From positions 5,861-69,860 of the forward strand of contig DASXZW010000113.1 in assembly GCA_036501665.1 (NCBI GenBank): a stretch of DNA of 64,000 nucleotides, given 5' to 3'. The notes below the pieces were generated by a model. It was not told where the DNA came from. It saw only the letters and a list, made by a program, of their open reading frames with translations, and did no database searches. The stretch's first letter is position 1. Every line of letters begins with the position of its first letter. This DNA is from DATAUD01 sp036501665 (GTDB lineage Bacteria; Verrucomicrobiota; Verrucomicrobiia; Limisphaerales; Palsa-1400). Shown piece after piece: positions 46,368 through 55,164 of this stretch. The translations under genes and the position numbers were made by a program.

Positions 46368-48767
46368 TCAGGTGACCGTGCTCAAAAGAAACGTATCGGG
46401 GTTGAAACTGACGTTTTCCTCCGGCGCCAACACAAGTTGGCTGTACTGCGCGCCCGCGGCATTGGGACAAAGGACCAGCGTGCCCTGGCGCGGGTTGGCA
46501 TTGGATTTGGTGCGGACGAAGCCCGCCGAAATTGAATCTACTCGCGCGACGCCGGCCACTTTATAAATCAACGCAATCAGGTCCGCGATGTGGATCTGTC
46601 CGCCGAAGTCGAAACCGGTCCCATCATCGCCGCCTGTAAGCGGATGGAGATATGTGCCGAGCTGCGCCGAAACCAGCGTCTGCAATTGAGCCCGGGTGTA
46701 CCCGGGTTCCGCCACGACGCTCACCGTCACATTGCAAAATCGAGCATACTGTGGCGGCACAACATACACCTCGGTCGTGACGAGCCTGTATGGATCAAGG
46801 TATCGGGCAACTGTCAATAGGAACGAAGGAGTTGGCGTAGGCTCCGGGACAGCCTGGTTGGGAACGACCACCACAGACACTACGCCGGCGGAAGTGGCAT
46901 CTCCAAGTCCCGCTGGCGTGGTGGGGACTGTCGCGCCACAAGGAGTCGTTGGCACTGATGTGACCACTGAAGTTGCGTCCAGTGGCCGGCACAACGGAAC
47001 GGTGTATGCGCGGGCCACTTCAACGTTTGGGGTTTGCGTGGCAATCCATTCAAAATCCGAAGCCGTCACAGCGCGTGAACGGGTGGAGAGATCCTTTCGC
47101 GCCCGGATTTCGGCTTGATCGAGCGTTTCAGCATCGCGGCCTCCGCTGGCAATGATATAATTGACAACGCTATCGACCCCCGCCGCCGAACTGTTCATTG
47201 CGGTGATGGCTGAAAGCGCCACGTTGCCCGATTCGCCGCCGCCCCATTTGTAAGTGAGCGCCACAATCTGCCCTCCTTGCGGGACGAGCGGAGCGATGCG
47301 TCCATTTATTCCGTCGCCGAAAAGCAGTTGGCCGGCTTCGGGATCCAAAGCGCATTGGCGCTCGAAAGGACCGGCGGCATCGAGGCTGTCAACAACAGTC
47401 CATGCGACCAATGGAACATTTTCGCTTTGCGGGCTTTCCTGTATGGCAACGACGAGGCTGCCCGGTTGCACATTGGTGTTCGCAAGCGGATACGTTTGTC
47501 CCGGCGTGCCGTCTGCGACGCCCAGTAATTCGTTCGTCACAGTGGTTGTGTTGGTCACAGGCACTGCGTTGAACGTGATCATCCGAATTTTGGCGGCCTG
47601 AACCGACGCAGCGAGAGGCGATCCAAGGTCGATTCGAAACCAGCCCGGGGTTGTGTAAAATTTGGGGTCCAGCGGATTGGGTATCGGCTGGGGAGGAGTG
47701 GTCGTCTGACTGATGGCGGTTTTCAAAGCCGTATTATAAGATGCCACCCAATGGGAGACGTCCAAATTGGTATCGCTGACTGGAACAAGATTCCCGATTC
47801 GATCACCTAAATGGCCAGCCAAAGCAACGCAAGCCTGCGCTGGCGTGAGTTGGCTCCCCGGGTTGTATAGCGGCGCAAAGCTGTTCGCGGGAATCGGGCC
47901 GATGGTTGTCGGAACGGTGAATGTCAGCGTGCCTGAGTTTGCCAGTTGTTTGGTCGTATCGTCGATGCGCCCCGGCACGGGGAGCATTTTGTTTTGAGTT
48001 GCGTCGTAATAGGAAAGCCACGTAATCCGCACGCCGGTTTCCGGGGCAGCGATGACAGGACCGCATTCTTTCGTCTCTGTCAGGGTGGGCTGTTCGTCAT
48101 CATCGAACTGAATGGTCAGGGCAACTTGCACGCCGCGAAAACCGGCGTCGAGCGCGCTGTTATAATTGACTCCGATCCATAAATACCGTTGATTGTTCGC
48201 GGGTTGAAGCGTCGCAGGAGTGAGCGGTGCAGGCGCCAACGGGAGGTCTTTCATGCTGGGCGACTTGCCGTCCCAAATCAGCCTGAGAAAGTCTGTCCCC
48301 ACTGACGTCGGAGTCGCGCCGGGATTGCCCGGGTCATTAAGATTCTCATTGACAGTCGTGACGAGGACAGTTGGTTGGGCAGGGGTGATGTCGATGTCAA
48401 CATCCGTTTCAAACGAGGGCGGAGGTGACCCGGTCGTGGCCTTGGCAGACGCGCCGGCGCTGAGAGTGTATGCCGTCAAGGTGGTCGGATCGGAAAGAAT
48501 GAACGCCAGTTTCGTCGTGGCCGCGTGAGCGGGGTTTAACTCAATACCCAGCAACTGGAGCAATTCAATTTGATTCTTTTCCGGAATACGATTGAGCCGG
48601 TAGCCGATCATCTCCGATAGATACGCAAATAGCTGGATCAACGTGATTCCTGGATCGCTGTCGTTGAAATCTGTCCACTCCGGGCTGTAAACCGGAATGC
48701 GCCGCTTCAACTCCGCCACCACGCGATCGTAGGTCAAGTCATCCAATTGAGGAGAAACGATGGGCAT
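46368..48767 (-). CDS. Baseplate gpJ-like protein
   Basis: 799 residues. The opening MPIVSPQLDDLTYDRVVAEL with EWTDFNDSDPGITLIQLFAY and LSEMIGYRLNRIPEKNQIEL is the baseplate-J-type (TIGR02243-like) signature of phage-tail-like systems. The C-terminal part has the RARKDLSTRSRAVTASDFEW block typical of gpJ. It would form the wedge of the baseplate together with gp25 and the gpI-like protein. A GGAGGACAG box precedes the ATG; the gene is 2 nt from gp25. Confidence 0.9.
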   Translation of the reverse strand: MPIVSPQLDDLTYDRVVAELKRRIPVYSPEWTDFNDSDPGITLIQLFAYLSEMIGYRLNRIPEKNQIELLQLLGIELNPAHAATTKLAFILSDPTTLTAYTLSAGASAKATTGSPPPSFETDVDIDITPAQPTVLVTTVNENLNDPGNPGATPTSVGTDFLRLIWDGKSPSMKDLPLAPAPLTPATLQPANNQRYLWIGVNYNSALDAGFRGVQVALTIQFDDDEQPTLTETKECGPVIAAPETGVRITWLSYYDATQNKMLPVPGRIDDTTKQLANSGTLTFTVPTTIGPIPANSFAPLYNPGSQLTPAQACVALAGHLGDRIGNLVPVSDTNLDVSHWVASYNTALKTAISQTTTPPQPIPNPLDPKFYTTPGWFRIDLGSPLAASVQAAKIRMITFNAVPVTNTTTVTNELLGVADGTPGQTYPLANTNVQPGSLVVAIQESPQSENVPLVAWTVVDSLDAAGPFERQCALDPEAGQLLFGDGINGRIAPLVPQGGQIVALTYKWGGGESGNVALSAITAMNSSAAGVDSVVNYIIASGGRDAETLDQAEIRARKDLSTRSRAVTASDFEWIATQTPNVEVARAYTVPLCRPLDATSVVTSVPTTPCGATVPTTPAGLGDATSAGVVSVVVVPNQAVPEPTPTPSFLLTVARYLDPYRLVTTEVYVVPPQYARFCNVTVSVVAEPGYTRAQLQTLVSAQLGTYLHPLTGGDDGTGFDFGGQIHIADLIALIYKVAGVARVDSISAGFVRTKSNANPRQGTLVLCPNAAGAQYSQLVLAPEENVSFNPDTFLLSTVT

Positions 48768-48769
48768 GG

Positions 48770-49177
48770 TTACTGTCCTCCTTCCAGCAGGTAAAATGGA
48801 TATACCCGATTATACGACGTGTCTGTGGCTCTGATGACAAAATCCACCGCGATCAACACGAGGTTGGGTTCGGAGTCGTCCGGCGTCACCGTTACCGACT
48901 CGACGTTGATTCGCGGCTCCCAATCGCTCAACGATTGCTGAACAGCCTGCTCAATTGCGCGAAAGGTCGCTGGACTGCTGGGCTCAAACACAAAGCGTCG
49001 AAGTCCCGCGCCGAACTCCGGCAGCATCGGGCGTTCTGCCGGTTCGGTGAGCAGGATGATCGGAATCGCTCGTTCAACATCGGCTTCATAACTCGCAAAC
49101 GTTAACTGGCCGTTTACCGGTTTCACGGGAAAGGACCATCCGACACCGAGATGCGCTTTGGGATTGTTGTCAGCCAT
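48770..49177 (-). CDS. gp25/GPW-like baseplate protein
   Basis: 135 residues from ATG 49177 (MADNNPKAH), which has GAGGAA 7 nt upstream; an ATG at 49201 overlaps the spike gene's stop as ATGA and is the alternative. LGVGWSFPVKPVNGQLT and AIPIILLTEPAERPMLPEFGAGL with the RRFVFEPSSPATFRAIEQAV segment are the GPW/gp25 signature. This protein nucleates sheath assembly at the baseplate in contractile systems. Confidence 0.93.
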   Translation of the reverse strand: MADNNPKAHLGVGWSFPVKPVNGQLTFASYEADVERAIPIILLTEPAERPMLPEFGAGLRRFVFEPSSPATFRAIEQAVQQSLSDWEPRINVESVTVTPDDSEPNLVLIAVDFVIRATDTSYNRVYPFYLLEGGQ

Positions 49178-49197
49178 GTGAGATTCCTCGGTTTGAT

Positions 49198-49914
49198 TCA
49201 TGCAGGGGCGACCGGTCCTGTGCTGCCCAAAGGCGGAATTGCGGCGGGCGTATGCATGTGCAATCCAAAGGGAACATTGTCGATTACAACCATGCTTCCA
49301 GGAGGCGTTCCAGTCGTTAACAACGTGATGACGCTGGCCTGCAAATTGATCAACGTGCTTTGCAAATTGATCTGCAACGGAGCGGAAAGCGTGAGCGAGC
49401 CGTCCGCGTCACTCAGAGTTATTTGGACGCCTGTGGCTGTGCTGACCGACACTTGGCCGGGCGCCGTGTCATCCAACGTGATGACGCGGCCACCTTGCGA
49501 TTTGAGCGTAATTTTCTCTGCGCCAGGGGAGTCGTCAAAGGTTAGTTCGTGGCCGCTTCTGGAAACAATCGTGCGCACATTATTGTCCGACGAAGTATCC
49601 GCCTGGCTTGGCGGTTGATCATTTTGGTTCCAAACTGCTCCAAGAATCACCGGCAGGTTGGTGTCGCCCAATTCGAAGGAAACAATCACCTCGTCTCCCG
49701 GTTCAGGGAAGAAGTAGGTGCCGCGATTTCCTCCTGCCATCGGCATCATCACGCGGGCGGGGGCCGATGCCTCGTCATCCCCCATGGTCAAATAATCCAG
49801 GCGATAAGTTCCGTCACTCTCGCGACTGCGAACCTTGGCGGATACCAAACCATGCACCAGGCGCTTGCGGGCCTGCTGAGTTTGAGGAGACATCAATGTA
49901 TGAAGCGGTTCCAT
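49198..49914 (-). CDS. Baseplate spike (gpV/VgrG-like)
   Basis: 238 residues. A gp5-type OB-fold part (LVHGLVSAKVRSRESDGTYR, PMAGGNRGTYFFPEPGDEV, IVSFELGDTNLPVILGAVWN) is followed by a repeated short-strand stretch (ITLKSQGGRVITLDD, GVQITLSDADGSLTLSAPLQ) that likely forms the beta-helical spike needle. No separate PAAR tip was found in the locus, so the LHMHTPAAIPPLG end may serve the tip. Four bp overlap with the downstream gp25 long start. Confidence 0.9.
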   Translation of the reverse strand: MEPLHTLMSPQTQQARKRLVHGLVSAKVRSRESDGTYRLDYLTMGDDEASAPARVMMPMAGGNRGTYFFPEPGDEVIVSFELGDTNLPVILGAVWNQNDQPPSQADTSSDNNVRTIVSRSGHELTFDDSPGAEKITLKSQGGRVITLDDTAPGQVSVSTATGVQITLSDADGSLTLSAPLQINLQSTLINLQASVITLLTTGTPPGSMVVIDNVPFGLHMHTPAAIPPLGSTGPVAPA

Positions 49915-49919
49915 AATTA

Positions 49920-51314
49920 TTATTGTCCTTCTCCATAGGGAGGCAGCGCCATGCCTGGCCTTCGCGCGCTGAACTTCACCCGCAATCCATCCGCGCCATA
50001 TGTGTGAACGGTCTTGGTGACGTAAAAAAAGCCGTCGAACGGCGGACGCATCCCGGTGATTTGAATATGATTGCCTGGCCGTAATCTCGGGAGCCCAAGC
50101 GCCGTGCCTTCAATCGTGAAAAAATCTCGCGCCTTGCGCCGCAGCAACGCCTCGGCCAGCGTGCTGGCTCGCGCGGGATCAATATTGGTTTCGTTGGGCG
50201 AAGCCAGCGGATTGTCCTTCCGATTTGGGAAAAAATGGGCTCGCACCAGCGGCCCCGGAACTAGTTCCTGCACCGTTCCGGTTGAATCGTCCGGATGCAG
50301 TTCATCGCTCAGAATCGAAGGGGCCGCCGTCGCTGTTACTTTGGTCGGATTATTTCGGTCGCGATGCCGCCCTTTGACTTCCGATTGAGAGGGCTGTTCA
50401 ACTACTTTGATCGACGGAGTGAACTCAACCAGGTTGCTGTCCCGTTGCAGTATAAATACATCTCCGGAGGACGTGTCGGGTTTAACTCTGGAACGCGAAG
50501 GCTCGAAATGAAACGCCAACGCCGATTGGGGATTCGTCAAATCGGAGAATTCAATAAACACCTCGAAGTCCAGCCGATCGGCAAGCTTCTGTATGAACTC
50601 AAGGTAGGATTGACCGTCAAGAATGGACTCAACAATTCCCTGTGAATTGTCGTTGACGAAAGACGGCAGGGGAACTTGGGAGTCGGCGATGGTCGTGATC
50701 GGATACTCGGCTAGTTTGAGAACTTGTTGAATAATCTGGATCTCTGGCGCTTTCTGAAATTCCTTTCGGGACTCTCGGCGGTCCTTCAACTGGCTCAGGT
50801 CATCTTCACCGGACACAACGACTCGCGCGCCCGAAGAGGACGTAAAATCAAAACGCATATCGGTTATCGGGCCGCAAACCATCGGCACCCAGCTTTGCGC
50901 TTGCGCGGCTGGCTTGGAAAGTTGGACGTCTGTCGGCGGCTTCGGCCAATACCGCATATCGACCCGCAAACGCTGGCCAAAGGCGAGTAGGCTGAAGTCA
51001 TTGTACTTGAACCGAGGCCAGCGCGGCTGACTAACTCCTGAAAGTTCCCGCGCGTCTGGAATTGGATCGTCAGAACCATTGCGACCCGACCGGTCCGCCG
51101 CCGTGGTTGTGTTCCAATTGTTGAAAGTGATGGAATATTGACTGGCGCCTGAACAAACCTGCGTGACTTCAGCCTTGATGATATCACCCAAAACATCACC
51201 ATCGAGCGCCTTTCCAATTTGCGCTCCGGACGATAACGCCTTCAATTTGCTGACCTGAATGCCAGGCGCAAAGTAGCTGCTGACGACGCGGTTGGGTGAA
51301 CTGGACTGCGGCAT
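49920..51314 (-). CDS. Baseplate hub, gpD-like (late control D)
   Basis: 464 residues. Typical of phage gpD/T4 gp27-like hub proteins: YSITFNNWNTTTAAD and FSLLAFGQRLRVDM early, EIQIIQQVLKLAEYPITT, a YLEFIQKLADRLDFEVFIEF segment, and LLRRKARDFFTIEGTALGLPRL near the end. In the particle it would link the tube to the spike (gpV) encoded 5 nt downstream. Confidence 0.88.
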   Translation of the reverse strand: MPQSSSPNRVVSSYFAPGIQVSKLKALSSGAQIGKALDGDVLGDIIKAEVTQVCSGASQYSITFNNWNTTTAADRSGRNGSDDPIPDARELSGVSQPRWPRFKYNDFSLLAFGQRLRVDMRYWPKPPTDVQLSKPAAQAQSWVPMVCGPITDMRFDFTSSSGARVVVSGEDDLSQLKDRRESRKEFQKAPEIQIIQQVLKLAEYPITTIADSQVPLPSFVNDNSQGIVESILDGQSYLEFIQKLADRLDFEVFIEFSDLTNPQSALAFHFEPSRSRVKPDTSSGDVFILQRDSNLVEFTPSIKVVEQPSQSEVKGRHRDRNNPTKVTATAAPSILSDELHPDDSTGTVQELVPGPLVRAHFFPNRKDNPLASPNETNIDPARASTLAEALLRRKARDFFTIEGTALGLPRLRPGNHIQITGMRPPFDGFFYVTKTVHTYGADGLRVKFSARRPGMALPPYGEGQ

Positions 51315-51318
51315 GGGT

Positions 51319-51510
51319 TCAGCCTTGTTGTCTATGAATTCGTTCCATCTCTTCCTGGAGGATTTGAAGAACCAGAGGACGAAGCCGTTCGATGGTCAGC
51401 GGGTCCAAGCCATTGCCCGCGGAAGTTGACGCAGGGCCATGTGCTTTGGCGCCGCGATCTTCAGCGTGAACATCAACCCGGGTTTTTATTTCATCAATAA
51501 TGACTGGCAT
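51319..51510 (-). CDS. DUF5908-type small eCIS protein
   Basis: 63 residues, MPVIIDEIKTRVDVHAEDRG with a helical C-terminus (PLTIERLRPLVLQILQEEME). The opening matches DUF5908, a small protein commonly found between the LysM and gpD genes of eCIS loci. Function is not known. It lies 4 nt upstream of gpD in transcription order. Confidence 0.75.
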   Translation of the reverse strand: MPVIIDEIKTRVDVHAEDRGAKAHGPASTSAGNGLDPLTIERLRPLVLQILQEEMERIHRQQG

Positions 51511-51549
51511 TGCAATTTGGTGTTTCTAATCAAATTGTTATTGTTGTCG

Positions 51550-52173
51550 TCACGACGCTGGAATTCGCAGCGTCATCCCGCTGTTTAGGAACCGGGGACG
51601 GTCGATGTTATTTTTGGTCGCAATGACCCGCCACATCCGCGGTTCGCCGTAAGCCTCGTTAGCCAGTTGCGCCAGCGTTTCTCCATCACGAATTGAGCGC
51701 ACCCGGGTCCGGTCCGGGCTGCTTCGCTTCATGTCTCGAATCTGCACCTCCACGGCTTCATAAGACTTCAGCGTCAATGTGACAGTGGCGCGAACGACGT
51801 TGCCGCCGGGGTCAAACAAAGAGAATTTCTCTTTGAGGGACGTAACCACGCCCTGGAAGCGGACATCGCCCCACTCAAAAAGGCAGACGGGCGGCGAATG
51901 GAGCTCGCCGTCAATACAAACAAATTGCCTTAAGGCTTTGAGTGCCGCCTTTACCGGTTGACGGGCGTCGCTGCCGTCGAGAAACAGCGCCAGGCTCAAT
52001 GTTTCGGCCTCGCCACGAACGAACTGGAGGATTGGCGTTTTAAGTCCAGGCACGTCGAGTTCAGCGTAGTTTGCCCCACGATCAATGCCATAGTCCGTGG
52101 GATTGAACATCACCTCGGTAAAAGTGGGGTTCTTAACCGACATGTTCCACAGTTTTGCTTTGGCCAGGCCCAT
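51550..52173 (-). CDS. LysM-containing baseplate protein (Afp7-like)
   Basis: 207 residues. An N-terminal beta domain (FTEVMFNPTDYGIDRG, LKTPILQFVRGEAETLSLAL) is followed by a C-terminal LysM module (VRSIRDGETLAQLANEAYG, WRVIATKNNIDRPRFLNSGM, TLRIPAS). This is the usual spike-proximal or tube-end adaptor of eCIS and related systems, placed between tube and gpD genes. Confidence 0.85.
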   Translation of the reverse strand: MGLAKAKLWNMSVKNPTFTEVMFNPTDYGIDRGANYAELDVPGLKTPILQFVRGEAETLSLALFLDGSDARQPVKAALKALRQFVCIDGELHSPPVCLFEWGDVRFQGVVTSLKEKFSLFDPGGNVVRATVTLTLKSYEAVEVQIRDMKRSSPDRTRVRSIRDGETLAQLANEAYGEPRMWRVIATKNNIDRPRFLNSGMTLRIPAS

Positions 52174-52203
52174 AGTAAGAGGAGTGCTTGGAATCGACGC
52201 TGG

Positions 52204-52821
52204 TTAAAATCCGGCGGATGCGCTGATTGAGCCGGCGATATCCCCCATTCCTGGCAGCATGGCGGCGCCGACGCGCGTCAGACCTTCATGGGCAATTTCA
52301 AGTGTTTCGATGGCGATTTCGTTGCTCTTTCCGTTTAGAGCCGGCCCCGTGACTTTCTCGGGAAGACCGTTGCTGAAAGACCAGACTGCCGTGGGAATTC
52401 TTCCCAGGCCGGCCAAACCGGACAAACCGGGGATGCCAGTGACAGCGCCTCCCGCCCCTGGACCGCGATCACTCAGGATAATGATTCCGTTTTTACGGAG
52501 CACGCTCTGATCACCGTAAAGAACCTGGTAAAACCAATCCCAAAGTCCAGTGTCAGGAGTGACACCTTTCTTGAATACCAGATTCGTCGGCTTCCCCCAT
52601 TTGATGAATTTGTGCGGCCCGGTGTTCAGGCCGCCTTCGCGATACTCCTCCGTTTCCATTTCAGCGTTGAGGCCGCTGACCTCGGCAAAAGTCCCTGTCA
52701 GCATGGCTCCCGCCATCCCTGCAACGGCCCCTCCAAGGGCGCCCAATGCGCCCGCGCTTGGGGTTGCGTCCATCAGGAAAACAGTAAAGTCGAAAACAGG
52801 AACGGGATTGACGAGAGACAT
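52204..52821 (-). CDS. Inner tube protein (second copy)
   Basis: 205 residues, a T4-gp19-like tube subunit: VPVFDFTVFLMDATPSAG, FAEVSGLNAEMETEEYREGG, KWGKPTNLVFKKGVTPDTGL and NEIAIETLEIAHEGLTRVG. It is longer than the first tube protein because of a loop near the start (ALGALGGAVAGMAGAML) and another near the middle (GPGAGGAVTGIPGLSGLAG). It probably forms the initiating tube ring that joins baseplate and tube. No strong Shine-Dalgarno. Confidence 0.88.
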   Translation of the reverse strand: MSLVNPVPVFDFTVFLMDATPSAGALGALGGAVAGMAGAMLTGTFAEVSGLNAEMETEEYREGGLNTGPHKFIKWGKPTNLVFKKGVTPDTGLWDWFYQVLYGDQSVLRKNGIIILSDRGPGAGGAVTGIPGLSGLAGLGRIPTAVWSFSNGLPEKVTGPALNGKSNEIAIETLEIAHEGLTRVGAAMLPGMGDIAGSISASAGF

Positions 52822-52837
52822 AACTCTTTAGATTAAA

Positions 52838-54730
52838 TTACTCGAGAACTTCAACGACTCCTTCGTTGCGCCCGATTCGGAAAACAATAAATTCAGCAGG
52901 CGCCGCAATGGCTACGCCCACTTCACATAAAAGTTGGCCCACGGCAATCGAATCCGCGGGATTGTTGTTGGAATCGCACCGAACATAAAAAGCTTGAGCG
53001 GGTGTATCTCCCCGCAATGCGCCTGAGTTGAAGATCGGCATTAAAACTCCAACAACGCTTTGAGTGATCCGCATCCAGAGATAAGGCGTGTTGGGTTCAA
53101 AAACCAGGGTTTCCAAAATGGCTTTGCAGCGGCGTTCAATAGCCGAAAGCGCTCTCCGAACGTTGAGGAACTGCAACCACGGATCTGTGGAAAGTGTCCT
53201 CGCGCCCCAAACCTGAATTCCATAACCGGCAAACGGTCTAATTATATTGACAGATGGCGCCGCCACTCCATTTGCATTGGGCAGGGGGGAGTAAAGTGTG
53301 CTGTTAACCAGGTCATCGATTGCCGGTGTGATTCCAACCACCGCATCCAGTGTTTCATTGGCTGGCGCGATTTGCGGGCCGCGCGCCAAATCTCGCCGCG
53401 CGATAACTCCCGCCACCGCCGCAGTAGGCGGCATCAGAGTTACCGGGGCACCCACTAATTCCTGCACGAGCAGCCATGGAAAATAGAGGGCGACGCAGGA
53501 AACTTGATAGATGTCGCCCAACCCGCCATTCTTTTGTTGCGCATCAAAGATCCCGCGCCAGAGCTGAGCCGATAACGTATCGGGCGGAATGTAATTGCCG
53601 CCATTGAGCACCAAGGGAGGCGCGAGAAGCAAGACCACCCGCCAGCATTCCGAAATGCATCGGGCCGCCATCTGAAGTTGAAGGCTTAAAAATGCGTCGC
53701 TCCAGGGATCTGTCGTAAACAAATTGGCCGGAAACAATGGGTCGCCATCGGAACCCGTGCCGCTGGCTTGTTGAATAATCGGCGCCTCAAGGAGTTTCGG
53801 GCAAGGCAAAAAGCAGGCGTCCTGCGCGGGCGGTGGCAATTGCAACGTCTGGGTGGCCGCCTCTCCGCCTCGCGCATAAAGATCTGGGGCGTCTATGATG
53901 CTGACTTCATCGACAAGCAAAAGTCTTTCCAATCCGGTGGCTTCGGCCTGGCTTGATCCTTTCACGCCTATCATGTCCTGGCTGGCTCGATCCAATTCCA
54001 CCCTGTCGTTAAAATTGGGGCGTCGAATGCAGCTCAAATAACACCGGCCTCCGCCGTTGGCGAAAAATGCCTCAACCGCCGGCCCAAGCAGAGTGCCGTC
54101 ATCGCGTGGCATTCCAAAAGCAGCCAGGTAATCGTTCCAATCGTCGCAACGCGTCAATTTCAGAGATGGAAGCACCGTCAACCATATCGATGTGCCTGAT
54201 CGCCGTACGCTAATGTCTGCGACTCGCACCCACCGTCTCGAAGCCGCAACCATGGCGTTGTCGCCCTCCGCCATCATAAAAGCCGCAACTGCCGCGGCGG
54301 CCGTCGGATTGTCAGGCGCAAGCTCCAGGCCGCTCGGCGCCACTGCCCCGTGGGCGACAATCAACGAAGCGTCCTTGCTCCTTGCGCTTGCTGCGATTGC
54401 GTAAACGATGCTCTGTCCATCAGCCAGCGGGATGCTGGATGCGCTTTCCGAAAGCACCAATTGGGGTGTAGCCGGCACAGTCGCGCGTATTCCCCAACTG
54501 CGAAGCTGGAACTCATTGACATCGACCGCAAAAGCATGTCCCACCGGTGTGGCGCCGCCAGTAAGCTGGCTCGGCGGCGTTGAATCCCGAACGCGCGGTT
54601 CGAATCCGATAAATCCCGCCACATCCGTTCGAATTGGCAGAACCGTCGGCGCGCGCGGGCTTGGCGCCTGGTAAACGCCTGGAACCGTGTAAGTCGCTGG
54701 CTGGACGTTACTCAATGTCGATACGGTCAT
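52838..54730 (-). CDS. Tail sheath protein (second copy)
   Basis: 630 residues from ATG 54730 (MTVSTLSNVQPATYTVPGVY); the ORF extends to TTG 54751. The GVYQAPSPRAPTVLPIRTDV opening, WLLVQELVGAP-like middle and the C-terminal block (FEPNTPYLWMRITQSVVGVL and ADSIAVGQLLCEVGVAIAAP) are those of contractile tail sheath proteins. Overlaps the upstream tube gene by 23 bp. Differs from the first sheath mainly in the absence of its Ala-rich insert. Confidence 0.88.
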   Translation of the reverse strand: MTVSTLSNVQPATYTVPGVYQAPSPRAPTVLPIRTDVAGFIGFEPRVRDSTPPSQLTGGATPVGHAFAVDVNEFQLRSWGIRATVPATPQLVLSESASSIPLADGQSIVYAIAASARSKDASLIVAHGAVAPSGLELAPDNPTAAAAVAAFMMAEGDNAMVAASRRWVRVADISVRRSGTSIWLTVLPSLKLTRCDDWNDYLAAFGMPRDDGTLLGPAVEAFFANGGGRCYLSCIRRPNFNDRVELDRASQDMIGVKGSSQAEATGLERLLLVDEVSIIDAPDLYARGGEAATQTLQLPPPAQDACFLPCPKLLEAPIIQQASGTGSDGDPLFPANLFTTDPWSDAFLSLQLQMAARCISECWRVVLLLAPPLVLNGGNYIPPDTLSAQLWRGIFDAQQKNGGLGDIYQVSCVALYFPWLLVQELVGAPVTLMPPTAAVAGVIARRDLARGPQIAPANETLDAVVGITPAIDDLVNSTLYSPLPNANGVAAPSVNIIRPFAGYGIQVWGARTLSTDPWLQFLNVRRALSAIERRCKAILETLVFEPNTPYLWMRITQSVVGVLMPIFNSGALRGDTPAQAFYVRCDSNNNPADSIAVGQLLCEVGVAIAAPAEFIVFRIGRNEGVVEVLE

Positions 54731-55157
54731 AAGCCAGCTCCATGGTCTCAATGGCGAGCTCGTTGCCCTGTCCTTTAAGGGCCGGGCCGCTGAGTTTGCT
54801 GCACCAGGCGTTGGTCAATTTCCACTTGAAGACATTTATGTGCTGCTCGTTCTGAAGCTGGATGACAACATTCCGGACCGGTGGAAAAGCCGAGCCGCCA
54901 TCGCGCACTTCTTTGCGCCACTGCCATGGATACAGTGTGCCAGTCAGGCCCCGTTTAAGCACCAGCGGAGGGTACTTCTCAATGCCCGGAAGTTTGCGAA
55001 CGGTGTTGAAAGCGTCGCCTCCTTCCCGGTACTCGATGGGGGTGTTCTCGCTGTCCAACCCGGAGACTTCCTGGAATGCAGCGACGATCGCGCCATCAAT
55101 CGAAACAGTAAAATTAAAGGCGCTATACGGATTTTTATTGGGTCTTTCTGTGGCCAT
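54708..55157 (-). CDS. Inner tube protein
   Basis: 149 residues, T4-gp19-like: FNFTVSIDGAIVAAFQEVSG, TPIEYREGGDAFNTVRKLPG, YPPLVLKRGLTGTLYPWQW and NELAIETMELAYDRIDIE. Standard size for the main eCIS tube subunit. Starts 7 nt after the sheath stop. Confidence 0.93.
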   Translation of the reverse strand: MATERPNKNPYSAFNFTVSIDGAIVAAFQEVSGLDSENTPIEYREGGDAFNTVRKLPGIEKYPPLVLKRGLTGTLYPWQWRKEVRDGGSAFPPVRNVVIQLQNEQHINVFKWKLTNAWCSKLSGPALKGQGNELAIETMELAYDRIDIE

Positions 55158-55164
55158 AAGTGGA